Shown here in pieces: positions 1 to 10,800 of a DNA stretch of 17,406 bases. The notes beneath the pieces are model-generated. The model had not been told where the DNA came from and did not search any database. It saw nothing but the letters and a program-made list of their open reading frames with translations. Position 1 is the first letter of the stretch. Every line of letters starts with the position of its first letter. This DNA comes from Bacilli bacterium (GTDB lineage: Bacteria > Bacillota_I > Bacilli_A > RF39 > UBA660), in contig JAFUFG010000221.1 in the NCBI GenBank assembly GCA_017470045.1, positions 1 through 17,406 on the forward strand. Reading direction: 5' to 3'. The position numbers were made by a program, and so were the translations under genes.

Positions 1-1
1 A

Positions 2-1684
2 TGGGCAAAAACTGCAATTGAAGATAAGTGAGGTACTAATACAAATAATAATTCCTCACAAACTAATTATATTGTACCCGCTGGTGGCGGCTCTTTTAAC
101 TGGCTATATAGTTGAGGAAACAATAGTCGTAATGCATCCACTGACAGAAATGCTAGAAGAGCAGAACGACAATTAGCTAGAGCAAAACGTGCCGAAATTA
201 GTAGATTTAATCAATGAAATACTTGGCATGGTGTTAATGGTGTTGCAGAAACAGCAATTCCAACATATAAGTATGGTAAAGTTGAGTTAACAGATGAAGG
301 ATACAGATACGTTCCTTATCAAAAGAACGGTGGTGTAATTAAATTTCAAAACGGTGGATATGCAAGAGCTGCAGGATATTATAGAAATCATGCAAATGAA
401 GGAGTTATAAGAAAACTTCAAAATTTCTTATATGCTCGTGGTTATGACTTGGGTGATAGCGGAATTGATGGAAAATTTGGACAGAAAACGTATGAAGCTA
501 TTCGCAAATATCAACGTGATAATGGTTTAAAAGATGATGGTATGTGAGGAGAGGATACTAATGAAGTTCATCGCGTTTTGGGTGCAGGTGATACAACTTT
601 TACTGGATCTCGTTCTGGTGCACATCCAGGAAGACATACTTATAATTCCGATTTTAAAAATCAACCTTATGCCAAAAGTGGAAAAGTAACAATGTCTCAA
701 ATTAATAGTGCTATTGAAAAGGCAATATCCGATCCTGAATGATTCTGAGGTGATTCAGATGATGCTAAATCTTGGAGAAACTTTTTCCATAAGAAGGCAA
801 ATGGCGAACAAGGTGCTATATTAAATCATATTTATGCGAATACACCAGAAGAAGTTCGGAGAAATATTGATGTTAACAAACTTCCAAGTGAATTAAAATC
901 TAAAGTTTATAATCAAGGAGTTAAAGAAGGTATTGATAATGCTGCACTACCTACACTTACGGCATTAACGGCTCCTGCAGCTATAATGAATGTTCCAGCT
1001 ACAATCGGAAGTCTTGCCGGAGGATATCTTTTAGGGAAGGCTGGTGAACAAATTGGTTCTGATTTATCTAAAGTTAGAGTTGATGAAAATGGCAACAGAT
1101 TTTACCAGAATGTTTTAGGTGATGGAACAACATCAGATGTAACAGGTTATGAATTTGCAACGGTCCAACCAGATTGGTCAGGAGAAGGTAAGGCAATTGG
1201 TACGGCAATAGGTAGTACTTTGGGTTCTATGCTTGGTGCCGCAACACCAGAAATTATTAGAACAGGAGTGGCTCAAAATACAAATGTAGGTATAGCACAA
1301 AGAGGTTATGTTCGAACAAACCCAGCTAAAAACTTCTATCAGGGCGTCAAAACAAGAGTTGGGAATCTTACAGGATTGAATACAAATGGACCAAGTAGTT
1401 CTGGCCCTATAAGACTTAGGGTTGTAGATGCATCTGGATCAAAAGGTAGTGAGCCTATGACATTTATAACATCAGATAATGTAAAAGTAAATCGCGGAAG
1501 TTTTATGGACGCAAAAACTCTTGCTGATTTACAATCTCAATATCCACATTTTACCTTTGAATTAGCACCAGGAACCAATCCAGGAAGCATGTTAACGCAA
1601 AGCCCTGTAATTGATTTTAATGCCATTCCATTTGCTGAATCTACTGTCACACCATTAACAGTTACTGGAATCTCACAAAAATAA
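2..1684 (+). CDS. Peptidoglycan-binding virion/lysis-type protein, 5' end missing (TGA=Trp)
   Basis: The reading frame enters from the left edge and runs to TAA at 1682-1684, giving at least 560 residues when TGA is Trp. Six in-frame TGA codons occur (29, 113, 215, 545, 740, 746). Fragment residues ~134-195 match the peptidoglycan-binding type 1 pattern (PF01471 class): a KLQNFLYARGY start, GIDGKFGQKTYEAIRKYQ in the middle, and a second half-repeat near DDGMWGEDT. Residues ~320-352 form a Gly/Ala-rich hydrophobic stretch (IGSLAGGYLLGKAGEQIG) that could insert in or associate with a membrane. A KFQNGG segment and low-complexity Ser/Gly/Asn regions suit a virion protein. No catalytic hydrolase domain is visible in this part; one could lie upstream. 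Its place just before the terminase module suggests a virion-associated cell-wall-binding protein or endolysin-like factor. The domain call is fairly firm; the role is inference. Confidence 0.75.
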
Positions 1685-1691
1685 ATAATAT

Positions 1692-2264
1692 ATGCAAATC
1701 TTTATATTTGATAATGCTACAAACACTCTTCAAATAGATGATTATTCCATATTATTAATTAAAGAATTTGCAAAACTTTGAGAACCAGAGAGAAATAAAT
1801 GTAAAGAAGATAAAACCGGAGAAAAAAGACTTCGTGCTTATAAAGAATTTACATATATCTATCTGGTTCTCGATTTTAAATCTCCATATTTTAAATCTCC
1901 AATAAAAGATCGACAAGAAGCAGCTTTAATAGATTCTGGACTTAAAGAGAAAGATTTACAAGATCCAGACTTTGCTGCTGCATATCAAAAGTATGAAGAA
2001 CTGCAAGACGCAGATCCAATACTTACTTCAATTAAAGTTGCTTATAGAACACTTTATAAGTTCCAAGTTTATTTGGACAATATTGATTTTAGTGAAGTTG
2101 ATGTTGAAGGAAAGCCAATTCATAAAGCTAAAGATGTTCTTGCGTCAATTGGAGAAATAAGTAAAATGAGAACTCAGTTACAAGAGTTAGAATTGCAACA
2201 TAAAACAGATCTTGCTGCTGAATCAAAAGTACGAGGAGATGTTTCTCTTGGTGCATTTGATTAA
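1692..2264 (+). CDS. Conserved-looking 190-aa protein preceding the large terminase (possible small-terminase position)
   Basis: Starting at ATG 1692, seven bases after the previous stop, and ending at TAA 2262-2264, this reads as 190 residues with one in-frame TGA (1779, codon 30) and no TGG. The protein is acidic and mainly helical in character. An N-terminal half rich in Lys, Glu and aromatics (WEPERNKCKEDKTGEKRLRA, residues ~30-49) is followed by a C-terminal helix with coiled-coil character (ISKMRTQLQELELQHKTDLA). There is no membrane segment. Its slot immediately upstream of the terminase large subunit is where many phages place the small terminase, so a DNA-recognition role is possible, but I see no helix-turn-helix and do not recognise the family. 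In the standard code only fragments would be called, for example from an internal Met at 2073. Confidence 0.7.
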
Positions 2265-2275
2265 TGCAAAATTTT

Positions 2276-2281
2276 AGAGGA
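2276..2281 (+). promoter_or_regulatory. Shine-Dalgarno-like AGAGGA before the terminase gene
   Basis: AGAGGA lies five bases upstream of the ATG at 2287. It is the clearest purine-rich ribosome-binding motif in the window. Most other starts have only A/T-rich leaders; the sequence AATAATATGG occurs at both the terminase start and the second fibre start. The motif supports 2287 rather than the internal ATG at 2341 as the terminase start. Chance occurrence cannot be excluded, because Bacteroidetes genes rarely depend on Shine-Dalgarno pairing. Confidence 0.4.
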
Positions 2282-2286
2282 ATAAT

Positions 2287-4524
2287 ATGGCTAAGAGTGA
2301 TAAGAAGAAATTAGAAACTCCGTTAGAGAAACGTAGAAAAATGCCGAAATTTACGGAGAATTATGAAGAAAGTTTAATAAGACAATTATTTGAAGAAAAA
2401 AGAAAGAAATTAGATTCGATTGATATTGAAAATGTGCAAGAACAGAAAGATCAGATCTGAGTTCACCATAGACGAAAAAATGCACAGTGAGATGTTCCAA
2501 TTGATGAAGAAATCAAGTATTTTGATCCAGAATTGTCTTATGAAATTACAGGATATAGACCAATTACAATGGAGCAAGGTTTGGATTTTGAAATTGCTCC
2601 ATTTAGAGAACGTGCAACTAGATATGAAACTAATGGAAAATATACAGAATTTCCTCAAGGTACAAAGCCATATCTAGAATTTTGAAAAGAAGAATATCGA
2701 CGTTGCAGAGAAGGATATAGTGTAGGAAAATATAGAATTACTGGCGATCACTATTTCTTTTTGAATTATTATCGAATGCAAACAGTTCTTGAAGGGGCTG
2801 TTGGAGGTTCTGGACGTAAAGAATCATTTCCAGGATTTTTATCTAAACAATATGAATTCTTTCATTATTTGGAAATGGCCGAAAAACTTCACAAGGATGT
2901 TTGTATATTGAAAGCCAGAGGTGTTGGTTTTTCTGAAGTTATTGCGTCTTTATCTGTGAGACCTTATACAACAAATCAGAATTATAACGTTCTCCTTACA
3001 TGCGCTGCTGACAATAAATTAGCTCCATTAAAGAATAAATGTTGGAAACAAATGGACTGGTTAAATACCAATACACAAGGTGGTATGAGACATGTTCGAC
3101 AAGTTTTAAACAATAATGATACCAAACGTGCTTCTAAGATTACAAAGGATGGTACTGAATTTGGCTGGATGTCTCAGGTAAGAGCTGTTGTGGCAGATAC
3201 ATCTGATAAGGTTAGAGGTGAACGTGTTGATCGTTTATTCTTTGAAGAAGCAGGTAGTAATAACAAACTTGCAGAAAGTTGAATTAAAGCGGATGCTCTA
3301 GTAGCATTAGGTGGTATTCATTTTGGTGTACGTATTGCTGGTGGAACAGGCGGTGAAGATATTGCTCTACAAGGTCTTTCTGATATTTTTATGGATCCGG
3401 AAGCATTTAATGTTCTCCCATTTAAAAACTATGATTCGCAAGACGGAGAACCAGAATTACGTGCATTCTTTATTCCAGCACATAAATTCGCTCTGAGTTC
3501 TGAATATCTCGATTCTAGAGGTGTTACTGATCATATAAGATTCAAAGAATACTATATTGCACAACGTAAAAAATTAACTGGTGATAAATATTTATCTGAA
3601 TGTGCTGAACATTGTTTTATTCCAGAAGAAGCTCTTTCTAAAACTGGTGAAAACATCTTTGATGCTGAATTAATTGCAGCTCGAATGGCTCAAATTCTTA
3701 CAAAGAAAGATTACACCGAACCAAGAAGAACTGTTCTTACATGAGATAAAACTACGGATAAGTTATACGAAAAAGTTAATTCTTTTGAATCTCCTGCTGG
3801 AAATGTTCTTGTAGTAGAACCGCCAATGCTTGCTGAAGATGGATCTACATTTAAAAATTTGTATGTTGCAGGTATTGATGCTATTGATCAAGGTTCTGAT
3901 GAATCTGCAACAGATAATGATGTTTCGGATTTTTGTATTGTTATAAAAAAGAGAATTCGAGGTATGGATGACCCAAAATATGTTGCGATGTATAAAGCAA
4001 GACCTAGAAGAATTCGTGAAGCGTATGAAACTGCACATAAACTTTTAGTATGATATAATTGTCAAGCCATGCTTGAATTTACAAAAATTTCTTTTCAAAA
4101 GTTCTTGCAAGAACGAAAAGCTGATGATTTATTAATGAAAAGACCGGAATTTGCAGTATCTACAAGGGCACAAAAACAAGTAACAAAACGATTAATTGGT
4201 GTTCCTGCTACAGAAGCGGTGATTAAACATGGATTGGAATTAGTTGCCGCATTTCTTGAAGATTATTGACCAACTATCGATTATACCGATATGTTAAATG
4301 AACTTCTTAAATACTCTTATGCTAATAAGCGCAAGTTCGACATTATTGCTGCTATGGAAATGGCAGAAATTGGAGATGAAGCCTTATTTGGATTAAATCC
4401 TGCTAAAGTTGTTGATATATCATCACAATGAGTTGATTTTGGATGATATAGAGATGAATCTGGACATTTACATCATGGTGCAATTCCAAAACAAAATAAA
4501 TACGAAACACGATGACGGACATAG
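2287..4524 (+). CDS. terL: Terminase large subunit, crAss-like type (TGA=Trp)
   Basis: With TGA as Trp this frame runs 745 residues; under the standard code it breaks into many pieces. Ten TGA codons occur (2458, 2488, 2683, 3280, 3742, 4051, 4267, 4429, 4444, 4513) against three TGG. The ATPase half has a Walker A-like loop KARGVGFSE (residues 209-217) and a Walker B followed by the catalytic acid, DRLFFEEAG (~315-323, E320/E321). The nuclease half shows the RNase H-like acidic set: D531 in YVAGIDAIDQG, E597 in AMLEFTK, and D685 in NKRKFDIIAAMEMAE. These fit a headful-packaging motor that translocates and cuts DNA at the portal. The KARGVGFS loop and the portal two genes downstream resemble crAss-like phages. 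The 3' end overlaps the next gene by 13 bases. If TGA 4513 were a real stop the protein would end four residues earlier at an ATGA overlap. Confidence 0.93.
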
Positions 4525-4805
4525 AAGAAGAGATTAGACAAATAATCAATGATGCAACGGAACGAGAATATATTACCAAACTGCACGTTAGACAAGATGG
4601 TGATATATGGACTCTCTATCTTTATTTGAATAGAGAGCTCGTTCCGATGGTCATGTCTAAACAGGGTACATACGAGGATTTCAAAAAGTTTGTAAAACGT
4701 GAAATGAAGAAAAGAAGGCTTCATGAAGTTAAATATTGAAAGACAACAAGAGAAATTCCTGTGCTTGTTTGTAATGACGATGGTGAATTAGAATTAGGAT
4801 GGTAA
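4512..4805 (+). CDS. Small 97-aa protein between terminase and portal, function unknown
   Basis: ATG 4512 overlaps the end of the terminase gene, and the frame ends at TAA 4803-4805, overlapping the portal start (ATG 4799) by seven bases. Under the standard code it would stop at TGA 4737 after 75 residues. Read as Trp, it continues through WKTTREIPVLVCNDDGELEL to the TAA, and the resulting overlap with the portal supports the longer form. The protein has an acidic N-terminus (MTDIEEEIRQIINDATE), a beta-rich centre (WTLYLYLNRELVPMVM) and a basic helix (FKKFVKREMKKRRLHEVKY). There is no signal or membrane segment. Tight translational coupling to terminase and portal suggests a packaging or neck-assembly accessory, but I do not recognise the family. 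Confidence 0.75.
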
Positions 4806-7018
4806 AAGAAAAAGAAATTGAAAAAATCAACAATTGTATTGGTGATTTAGTATATGATAAAGTAGCTTTGAAGAAAGCTTACAATTATTATCACGGCGTG
4901 AGAGACGCTGAACAATTTAGACATATTGAGGAAAATTACGGTATCGGTGTCCCAACATCTGTCGGATTCACTCCATTGATTAAGAAGCATATAGATGTGC
5001 TTGTTGGCGAATATCTTGAACTGGAACCTGATTTACAAATCACATGTAAGGATGACGAAACCGTCTCAAATATTTTTAGAGATAAGAAATTAAAAATTGA
5101 TAGAGCTTTATATGATTATTTGAGAAAGTATCTACAAAATACTATTGTAAATATTCTTTTAAATAGTCAACAACCAATTAACGATCCTTTTATTGAAAAG
5201 GAAATGCAGCGGATTCAATCTGAAATCGAAAATACATTTGTTTCCGATTATGAAATTGCTGCACAAAATATTTTAGCATACATTCGTTCCTCTCGTAATA
5301 TTGATTTAAAAAATAAAATGAGGGAACTTTTTACAGACCTTCTTATTGGAGGAATTTGTTATTATCGGACAAAACCGAAAGGTGATGATATTGGATTAGA
5401 AATTCTTAATCCTCTTGATACATTTATTGAGAGAAACCCAAATGAATTTTATCTTAATAAATCAAGAAGAGCTGTAATAAGAAGATGGATGACAAAAGAG
5501 CAGATACTTAATGAATTTGCAGACGATCTTGGAAGAGATGCTGTAGATAAATTAAATGAAATGTCTTCTAGACGAGATCGTGGAGATAGAGCTATTATTG
5601 TAAGATCTACAGGACCGTTATATGATGATAGAGGTGGTTTACTTGGAGATCCTCATGAAGAAACTCCTGGTATTATTGCTGGTAGAGAAGTTCATCCATT
5701 ATTCCCATGAGATGACACTGGTCAATATAGTTATCACAATTCTGATCTTATTGAAGTCTATGAATGCGAATGACTTGAATGGGACAAAACACAACGACGT
5801 TCTGTACTTCATTATGGTGTAAAGATTGGAGAAGAAATCTACATTACTCCAGGAGAATCAGAATATTATATTCAAAATAGAGCAAATCCTAAAGATGTTT
5901 CTTTAAACATTAATGGAATGTTCTTTAACGATAAGAATGGACAACCTTATAGTCTTATGCAGGCTACAATGTCCTTGCAGGATAAATATGATCTCTTACT
6001 TTACTCCAGAGATAATCTTATTGCTACTAGTGGTACTGTAGGAGATTGGATCGATATTGCACATATTCCTGTAGCATTAGGGGTTGATATGCCAGAGAGA
6101 ATTATGAAATGGCAAGCATATAAGAAGAACGGAGTTGCTTTATATGATTCTTCTCAAGAAGGTGCTCAAATAATTAATACGACTTTTAATGGATTTGATG
6201 ATACAATAAAAGCACAATCAATTCAGGCAATTCAAATTGCAATCGATAGTGTAGAAGCTCAAGCATCTGCTATCACTGGAGTGTTTGCTGAAAAACTAGG
6301 ACAAATTGAACAAAGGGATGCAGTAAGTAATGTAAAAGTTGGAATTCATCAATCAACTTTACTTACAAAACAATATTTTCATGCGATGGATTTAATGTAT
6401 AAAGAAGCAAATTATGATCTATTAAATGAAGCAAAAGTTGTTTATAAAGATGGAATTACAGGTACTATTATTTTAGGAGATAGACTTGTAAAAACATTTA
6501 CTGCTTTACCTGAACACTATACATTAACTGATTTTGATATTCATATTGAAGATAGTTCTGAATCATATCATATGCGAGAACAGCTACAAGCTAATGTACC
6601 AGAATTAATTAAAGCTGGACTAATTGATGCTGCTGATTTAGTTGAAATAACTCGTGCAAAGAATATGACGCAATTAAAGAGATATATTAATAAAGCTCTT
6701 GCAACTAAAAAAGCTGAAAACAATATGATTCAGCAATTACAACAACAAGTTGAGCAATTGACAAGTCAACAAAAACAATATGAAAAACAAATTGGAGATT
6801 ATGAATCTCAAATTCAATCTCTACAAAAACAAATACAATCCAATTCTCAACAAAAACTCAATATTGAACAACAGAGAGTTCAGATTGAAGATAGGGTTGC
6901 TCGTGATAAGAAGGATTACAATGATAAACTTATTGAAGTTAAAGAAAAACAACTTCAAGCAGAAATTATGCAAATTAGAGATGGTAATCCATATAATGAT
7001 CAAATAAGAGACGTATAA
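4799..7018 (+). CDS. Portal protein, crAss-like type (TGA=Trp)
   Basis: The frame reads 739 residues with two in-frame TGA (5708, 5771) and four TGG. The portal is the dodecameric ring at one capsid vertex through which DNA is packaged and released. Family-like segments are an N-terminal helix with ENYGIGVPTSVGFTPLIKKH (~residues 40-61), a central block LLIGGICYYRTKP, and a block LQDKYDLLLYSRDNLIATSG followed by TVGDWIDIAH (~391-421), which I associate with Crassvirales portals. Residues ~641-725 form a long Gln-rich coiled coil, as expected of a portal crown or barrel extension. The end contains DGNPYNDQIRDV. The start is set by the seven-base overlap with the preceding gene. The standard code would give two fragments, 4799-5710 and 5918-7018, separated by 207 bases that translate cleanly as linking portal sequence. 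Confidence 0.9.
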
Positions 7019-7019
7019 A

Positions 7020-7670
7020 ATGGATAGTCGATTAAATATAACACTTAGTGCTGATCCAAATGGTAATCTTGTCATAAAAGATAGTACTAATTATTCTGAA
7101 TGAGAAACAGATGTATCTAACCATACAGCTATAGAACGTTTGTTGGATTATAATTCTCAAGTTATTGAAACTAAAATATCAACTCTTCCAAATAGCATTG
7201 ATTCTGCTTTTGACTTGGTATCAGACGGAATGTATATTTATCAAAAACTAATACTTCCGACTGAATCTCACGATGGAGAAGATACTTGCTACTATGAAGA
7301 CGGAAAAATATATTGGAATGGCGAAGTTGCTGCATTTGAAGATGTTTGGTGTTCAAAATCAGATATCTTAAATGTGTTCTGGTTTGACGATGTTTTCTTT
7401 TCAATATTTAATCTTGTTAAATGTTTTATTATTACGGAAAACAATCGATTAAATAGTATTTTTGAAAACGGATGTAGGATACAATGTACAAGTAATCCTT
7501 ATGCAGCAAATGCAGATTTTTTAGCTAGCGCCTTATTTGTTCTTAGGTATTTAATAAAACAAAATAAATATTTAGAGGCACAGTCATTATTGAATCGTTT
7601 ACAAACGTGTAGTGGTTTATGTAAAGATGTTAGAAAGTCATTAAAAGAATGTGGTTGTGGAGACGATTAA
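7020..7670 (+). CDS. 216-aa Cys-rich protein after the portal, function unknown
   Basis: ATG 7020 starts one base after the portal stop; the frame ends at TAA 7668-7670 with one TGA (7101, codon 28) and three TGG. The N-terminus (MDSRLNITLSADPNGNLVIK) looks like a beta-strand leader. The middle is acidic and aromatic (DDVFFSIFNLVKCFIITEN). The C-terminal third is helical (LASALFVLRYLIKQNKYLEA, then SLLNRLQTCSGLCKD) and ends in a cysteine cluster C197, C201, C211, C213. There are nine Cys in all, many for a phage structural protein. The C-terminal set could bind a metal ion, but does not match a named zinc motif I know. Its position suggests a head-completion, neck or fibre-attachment role; this is inference from context only. 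Confidence 0.78.
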
Positions 7671-7848
7671 TGAACGTTTATATGAATTGTTCATGGACGA
7701 GTTAAAAGAACTTGAACTTGGACATGGCTATAATTATAAGAGACTGTCTTATATGAGAGCTACAATTACAATGCTACTTTATCTAAGATACGCTGTATTA
7801 AGCAACGACGAGATATTAAGAGTTTTGGCATCTTATGAGTATTTGTAA
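7651..7848 (+). CDS. Small 65-aa helical protein, function unknown
   Basis: ATG 7651 lies inside the end of the preceding gene (20-base overlap) and the frame ends at TAA 7846-7848. It contains no Trp, so it is unaffected by the code change. The sequence is predicted helical: an acidic first helix (INERLYELFMDELKELELGH), then YNYKRLSYMRATITMLLYLR and a short C-terminal helix. The hydrophobic run TITMLLYLRYAVL is short and interrupted by Arg, so it is not a convincing membrane span. An alternative ATG at 7670 in another frame closes after a few codons. The overlap and codon use like the neighbours support a real coupled gene, but length alone is weak evidence. Confidence 0.6.
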   Translation: MVVETINERLYELFMDELKELELGHGYNYKRLSYMRATITMLLYLRYAVLSNDEILRVLASYEYL

Positions 7849-7890
7849 TTAAATATATAAGACTGGGAAGATATTGAAAATATAATAAAA
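7849..7890 (+). promoter_or_regulatory. AT-rich 42-base leader before the first fibre gene
   Basis: This is the longest non-coding gap in the window and separates the packaging/neck genes from the two fibre genes. It is strongly A/T-rich, ends in an A-rich tract directly before ATG 7891, and lacks a Shine-Dalgarno match. No inverted repeat long enough for a terminator and no confident promoter boxes are seen. It is listed only because it is the one place here where separate control of the fibres could sit. Confidence 0.2.
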
Positions 7891-10800
7891 ATGGATATAA
7901 AATTCAATTATAGTGATACTCTTTCTACATCAACTTCTCAGGATGATCTTGAATTAGATTTTTCTTCAAAAGATAAAACCTTAATAAGTGCAAAAGATAG
8001 TACACCTTTTACATTTCCAACTGCTTTAAATACAAATACTGATGTAAATACAGACGATGTAATTTCTAGTTCAACTAAACGAGATATCATTGTAAACATT
8101 GAACCATCTGAAGTATCATATGTCACAAATCATACTAGAGACTTTTATAGAGGACGTTCTTTCAGATATGCGGGAATTTGAACAAAAGGTGTACACTATA
8201 TTTCTGATGAATATGTTGTAGACTTTGTTGTAAAAGACAATGCCTTATTGGCATGTACTAAAAGTCATATGTCTTCTACTGCAAACGAACCATCAGATTG
8301 AGTAATTGATGATAAAGGTGAGAAATACGGTATTCTTTCTGAATATTGAGATTTAGTTATTACTGGTGTAAGTGGTTCCCCAGGAGAAGAAGGTGGTGTT
8401 TATCTTCCTAGTTATGATGAAGAAAATGATCGTTTGGTATGAACATTAGTTCCAACAGAGGATTTAGAAAGTCCAATATATGTATATCTTGGTATTAATG
8501 AAAAGATTCAAAACGCTATTTCTCCGTTACAATCAGAAATTGATGGAATTCAAAACGATATTACTGATATTAGAAGTGATATTAGTAATTTAAATGGAGA
8601 CATTAGTAATCTTGAATTAATTACTACTCACATATCATCTGATATATCTGGAATAAATAGTAATCTAGATTCTTTAGAGCAACGCGTTTCTGATAACGAG
8701 GGTAATATTGGACAGTTATGACTAACATCTAAAGAGTTTGGTGTTAAAATGTCCGATTTAGAAGGAAATGTCGGACAATTAACATTAACGGCTAGAGAGT
8801 TTAGTGTGCAGATGGAAAATATGCAAGGTGACGTTGGTCGATTGTGATTAACTGCACAAGAATTTGGTGTTAGAATGTCTAACGCAGAAGGTGATGTTTC
8901 CTTACTAAAGCAAACTGCTGATGAAATTCAGACTCGTGTAGAAAATGCAGAGGGTGATATTTCTCAAATACATCAACGCGCTGATGAAATATGAACGCAA
9001 GTTGAAAATAATCAAGGAGACATTTCTCGTATATCTCAACGTGCTGATCAGATTCAAACTCAGGTTGAAAACAATGCTGGCGACATTTCAAGAATAACAC
9101 AACGTGCTGATGAAATCTCTTCACAAGTAGAAAATGCACAAGGTGATATTTCTAGAATTCAGCAAAGAGCAGACAGTATTGAATCTACTGTACAAGATGC
9201 ACAAGACAATATAAGTCAAATTAGACAAACTGCTACTGAAATTTCATCAAGAGTTGAAAATGTTGAAGGTGATATAAGTCAAATAAGACAAACTGCAGAT
9301 GAGATTTCAACTAGAGTAGAAAACAATGAAGGCGACATTTCTCAATTACGTCAGACTGCTACTGAAATTTCAGCCACTGTTGAATCAAATAAAACTTTAA
9401 CTGATGGCGCAATTGCTGAAAACAGATCTTTGATTTCTCAAACCGCTGAACAAATTAGAACAGAGGTCGCATCTAATGTAACAAGATTGGATGGCGAAAT
9501 TGAACAAAATCGTTCTGAAATTCGTCAAACTGCGGAAGAAATAACAGCAACTGTTGAAAGAAATAAACAGGAAACAGATGGAGCAATTGAATCTGCTAAA
9601 TCAGAATTTAAACAAACTGCTGATGAAATTTCTGCTACTGTTGAGAGAAACAAAATTGATGTTGATGGTCAGATAGAGTCTGCAAGGTCTGAAATAAGGC
9701 AGACAGCTGATGAAATATCAGCAACTGTTGAAGCAAATAAGAAACAGACAGATGGTTCTATTGCAGAACTAAGTTCAAATATTACTCAGACTGCAGAACA
9801 AATACGTTCTGAAGTTTCTGCACAAATAACTGATATAAACGGTGAAATAACAGAAACTAGGTCTGAGATACAACAAACCGCATCTGAAATTACAGCTACT
9901 GTAGAAGCAAATAAATCTGCAACAGATGCTTCTTTATCTAACTTAAGTTCTGAAATAAAACAGACCGCTGAAGAAATTTCATCGACTGTAAATGCAAATA
10001 AAGCAGAAGCTGATGGTTCAATATCTGAACTTAGTAGCCGTATTACTCAAACTGCAGAAGAAATAAGTTCAACAGTTGAAGCGAATAAAAAGACTACTGA
10101 CGGACAAATAGAACAATTAAGTTCTAATATAACTCAAACTGCATCTGAAATTAGATCGGAAGTTAGTGCCTCTGTTACAGATTTAGATGGACAAATACAA
10201 GAAACAAAATCTGAACTTAAACAAACAGCTGAATCCTTTGAAACTAGAGTTTCGAACACAGAGGGACAAATTTCTTCGATTAATCAGGATGTCGATAGTA
10301 TAACAGCTAGGGTTTCTAACAACGAAGGTAAAATAGCACAACTTGAAATTGATACAGATAGTATTTCAGCCGAAGTAAGTGATTTATCTGCTGATTTTGG
10401 AGATTATCAAGGAGTAATGACAAATGTTATTGAAAATCTTCAAAATCAAATTGATGGTGCTATTGAAACATGATACGCTGAAGGTGAACCTGCATTAAAT
10501 AAATATCCTGTAAGTGATTGAAGCCAAGAAGATTATGTTAATCATATTGGTGATTTATATTATGATAAACAGACTGGAAAAGCTTACCGATTCATGTTAG
10601 ATGAATCACAAGATCCGGCTGTATATAAATGAACTGAAATCCAAGATTCAGATATTGCAAAAGCTCTTGGTTTGGCAGGAGAAAAGAAACGAATCTTCGG
10701 AACCACACCCACTGTACCATATGATTTAAATGATCTTTGAGTTAAAGATAGAGAGGTTACTGTTGACGGGATAACAGCAACTGTTAAGGAAATATATCGA

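Noticed and set aside
1..27. ATG at the first base as a gene start
   Set aside because: That frame closes at TAA 25-27; the real frame is the one entering at base 2.
913..1095. Minus-strand 60-aa open frame
   Set aside because: It is antisense to the continuous 5' gene, which has a recognisable domain; nothing supports expression.
2410..2677. Overlapping short frames on both strands inside the terminase 5' region
   Set aside because: They appear only because the terminase frame is split by TGA under the standard code. Read with TGA as Trp, terL covers the whole stretch.
7849..7890. Terminator or tRNA in the largest intergenic gap
   Set aside because: The gap is 42 bases, too short for a tRNA, and shows no convincing stem-loop followed by a T tract.
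8879..9139. Minus-strand 86-aa open frame inside the coiled-coil repeats
   Set aside because: It mirrors the 63-bp repeat on the opposite strand and has no independent start context.
8698..10386. CRISPR-like or non-coding satellite repeat array
   Set aside because: The 63- and 87-bp periods are whole-codon coiled-coil units in a continuous frame, with no repeat-spacer structure.
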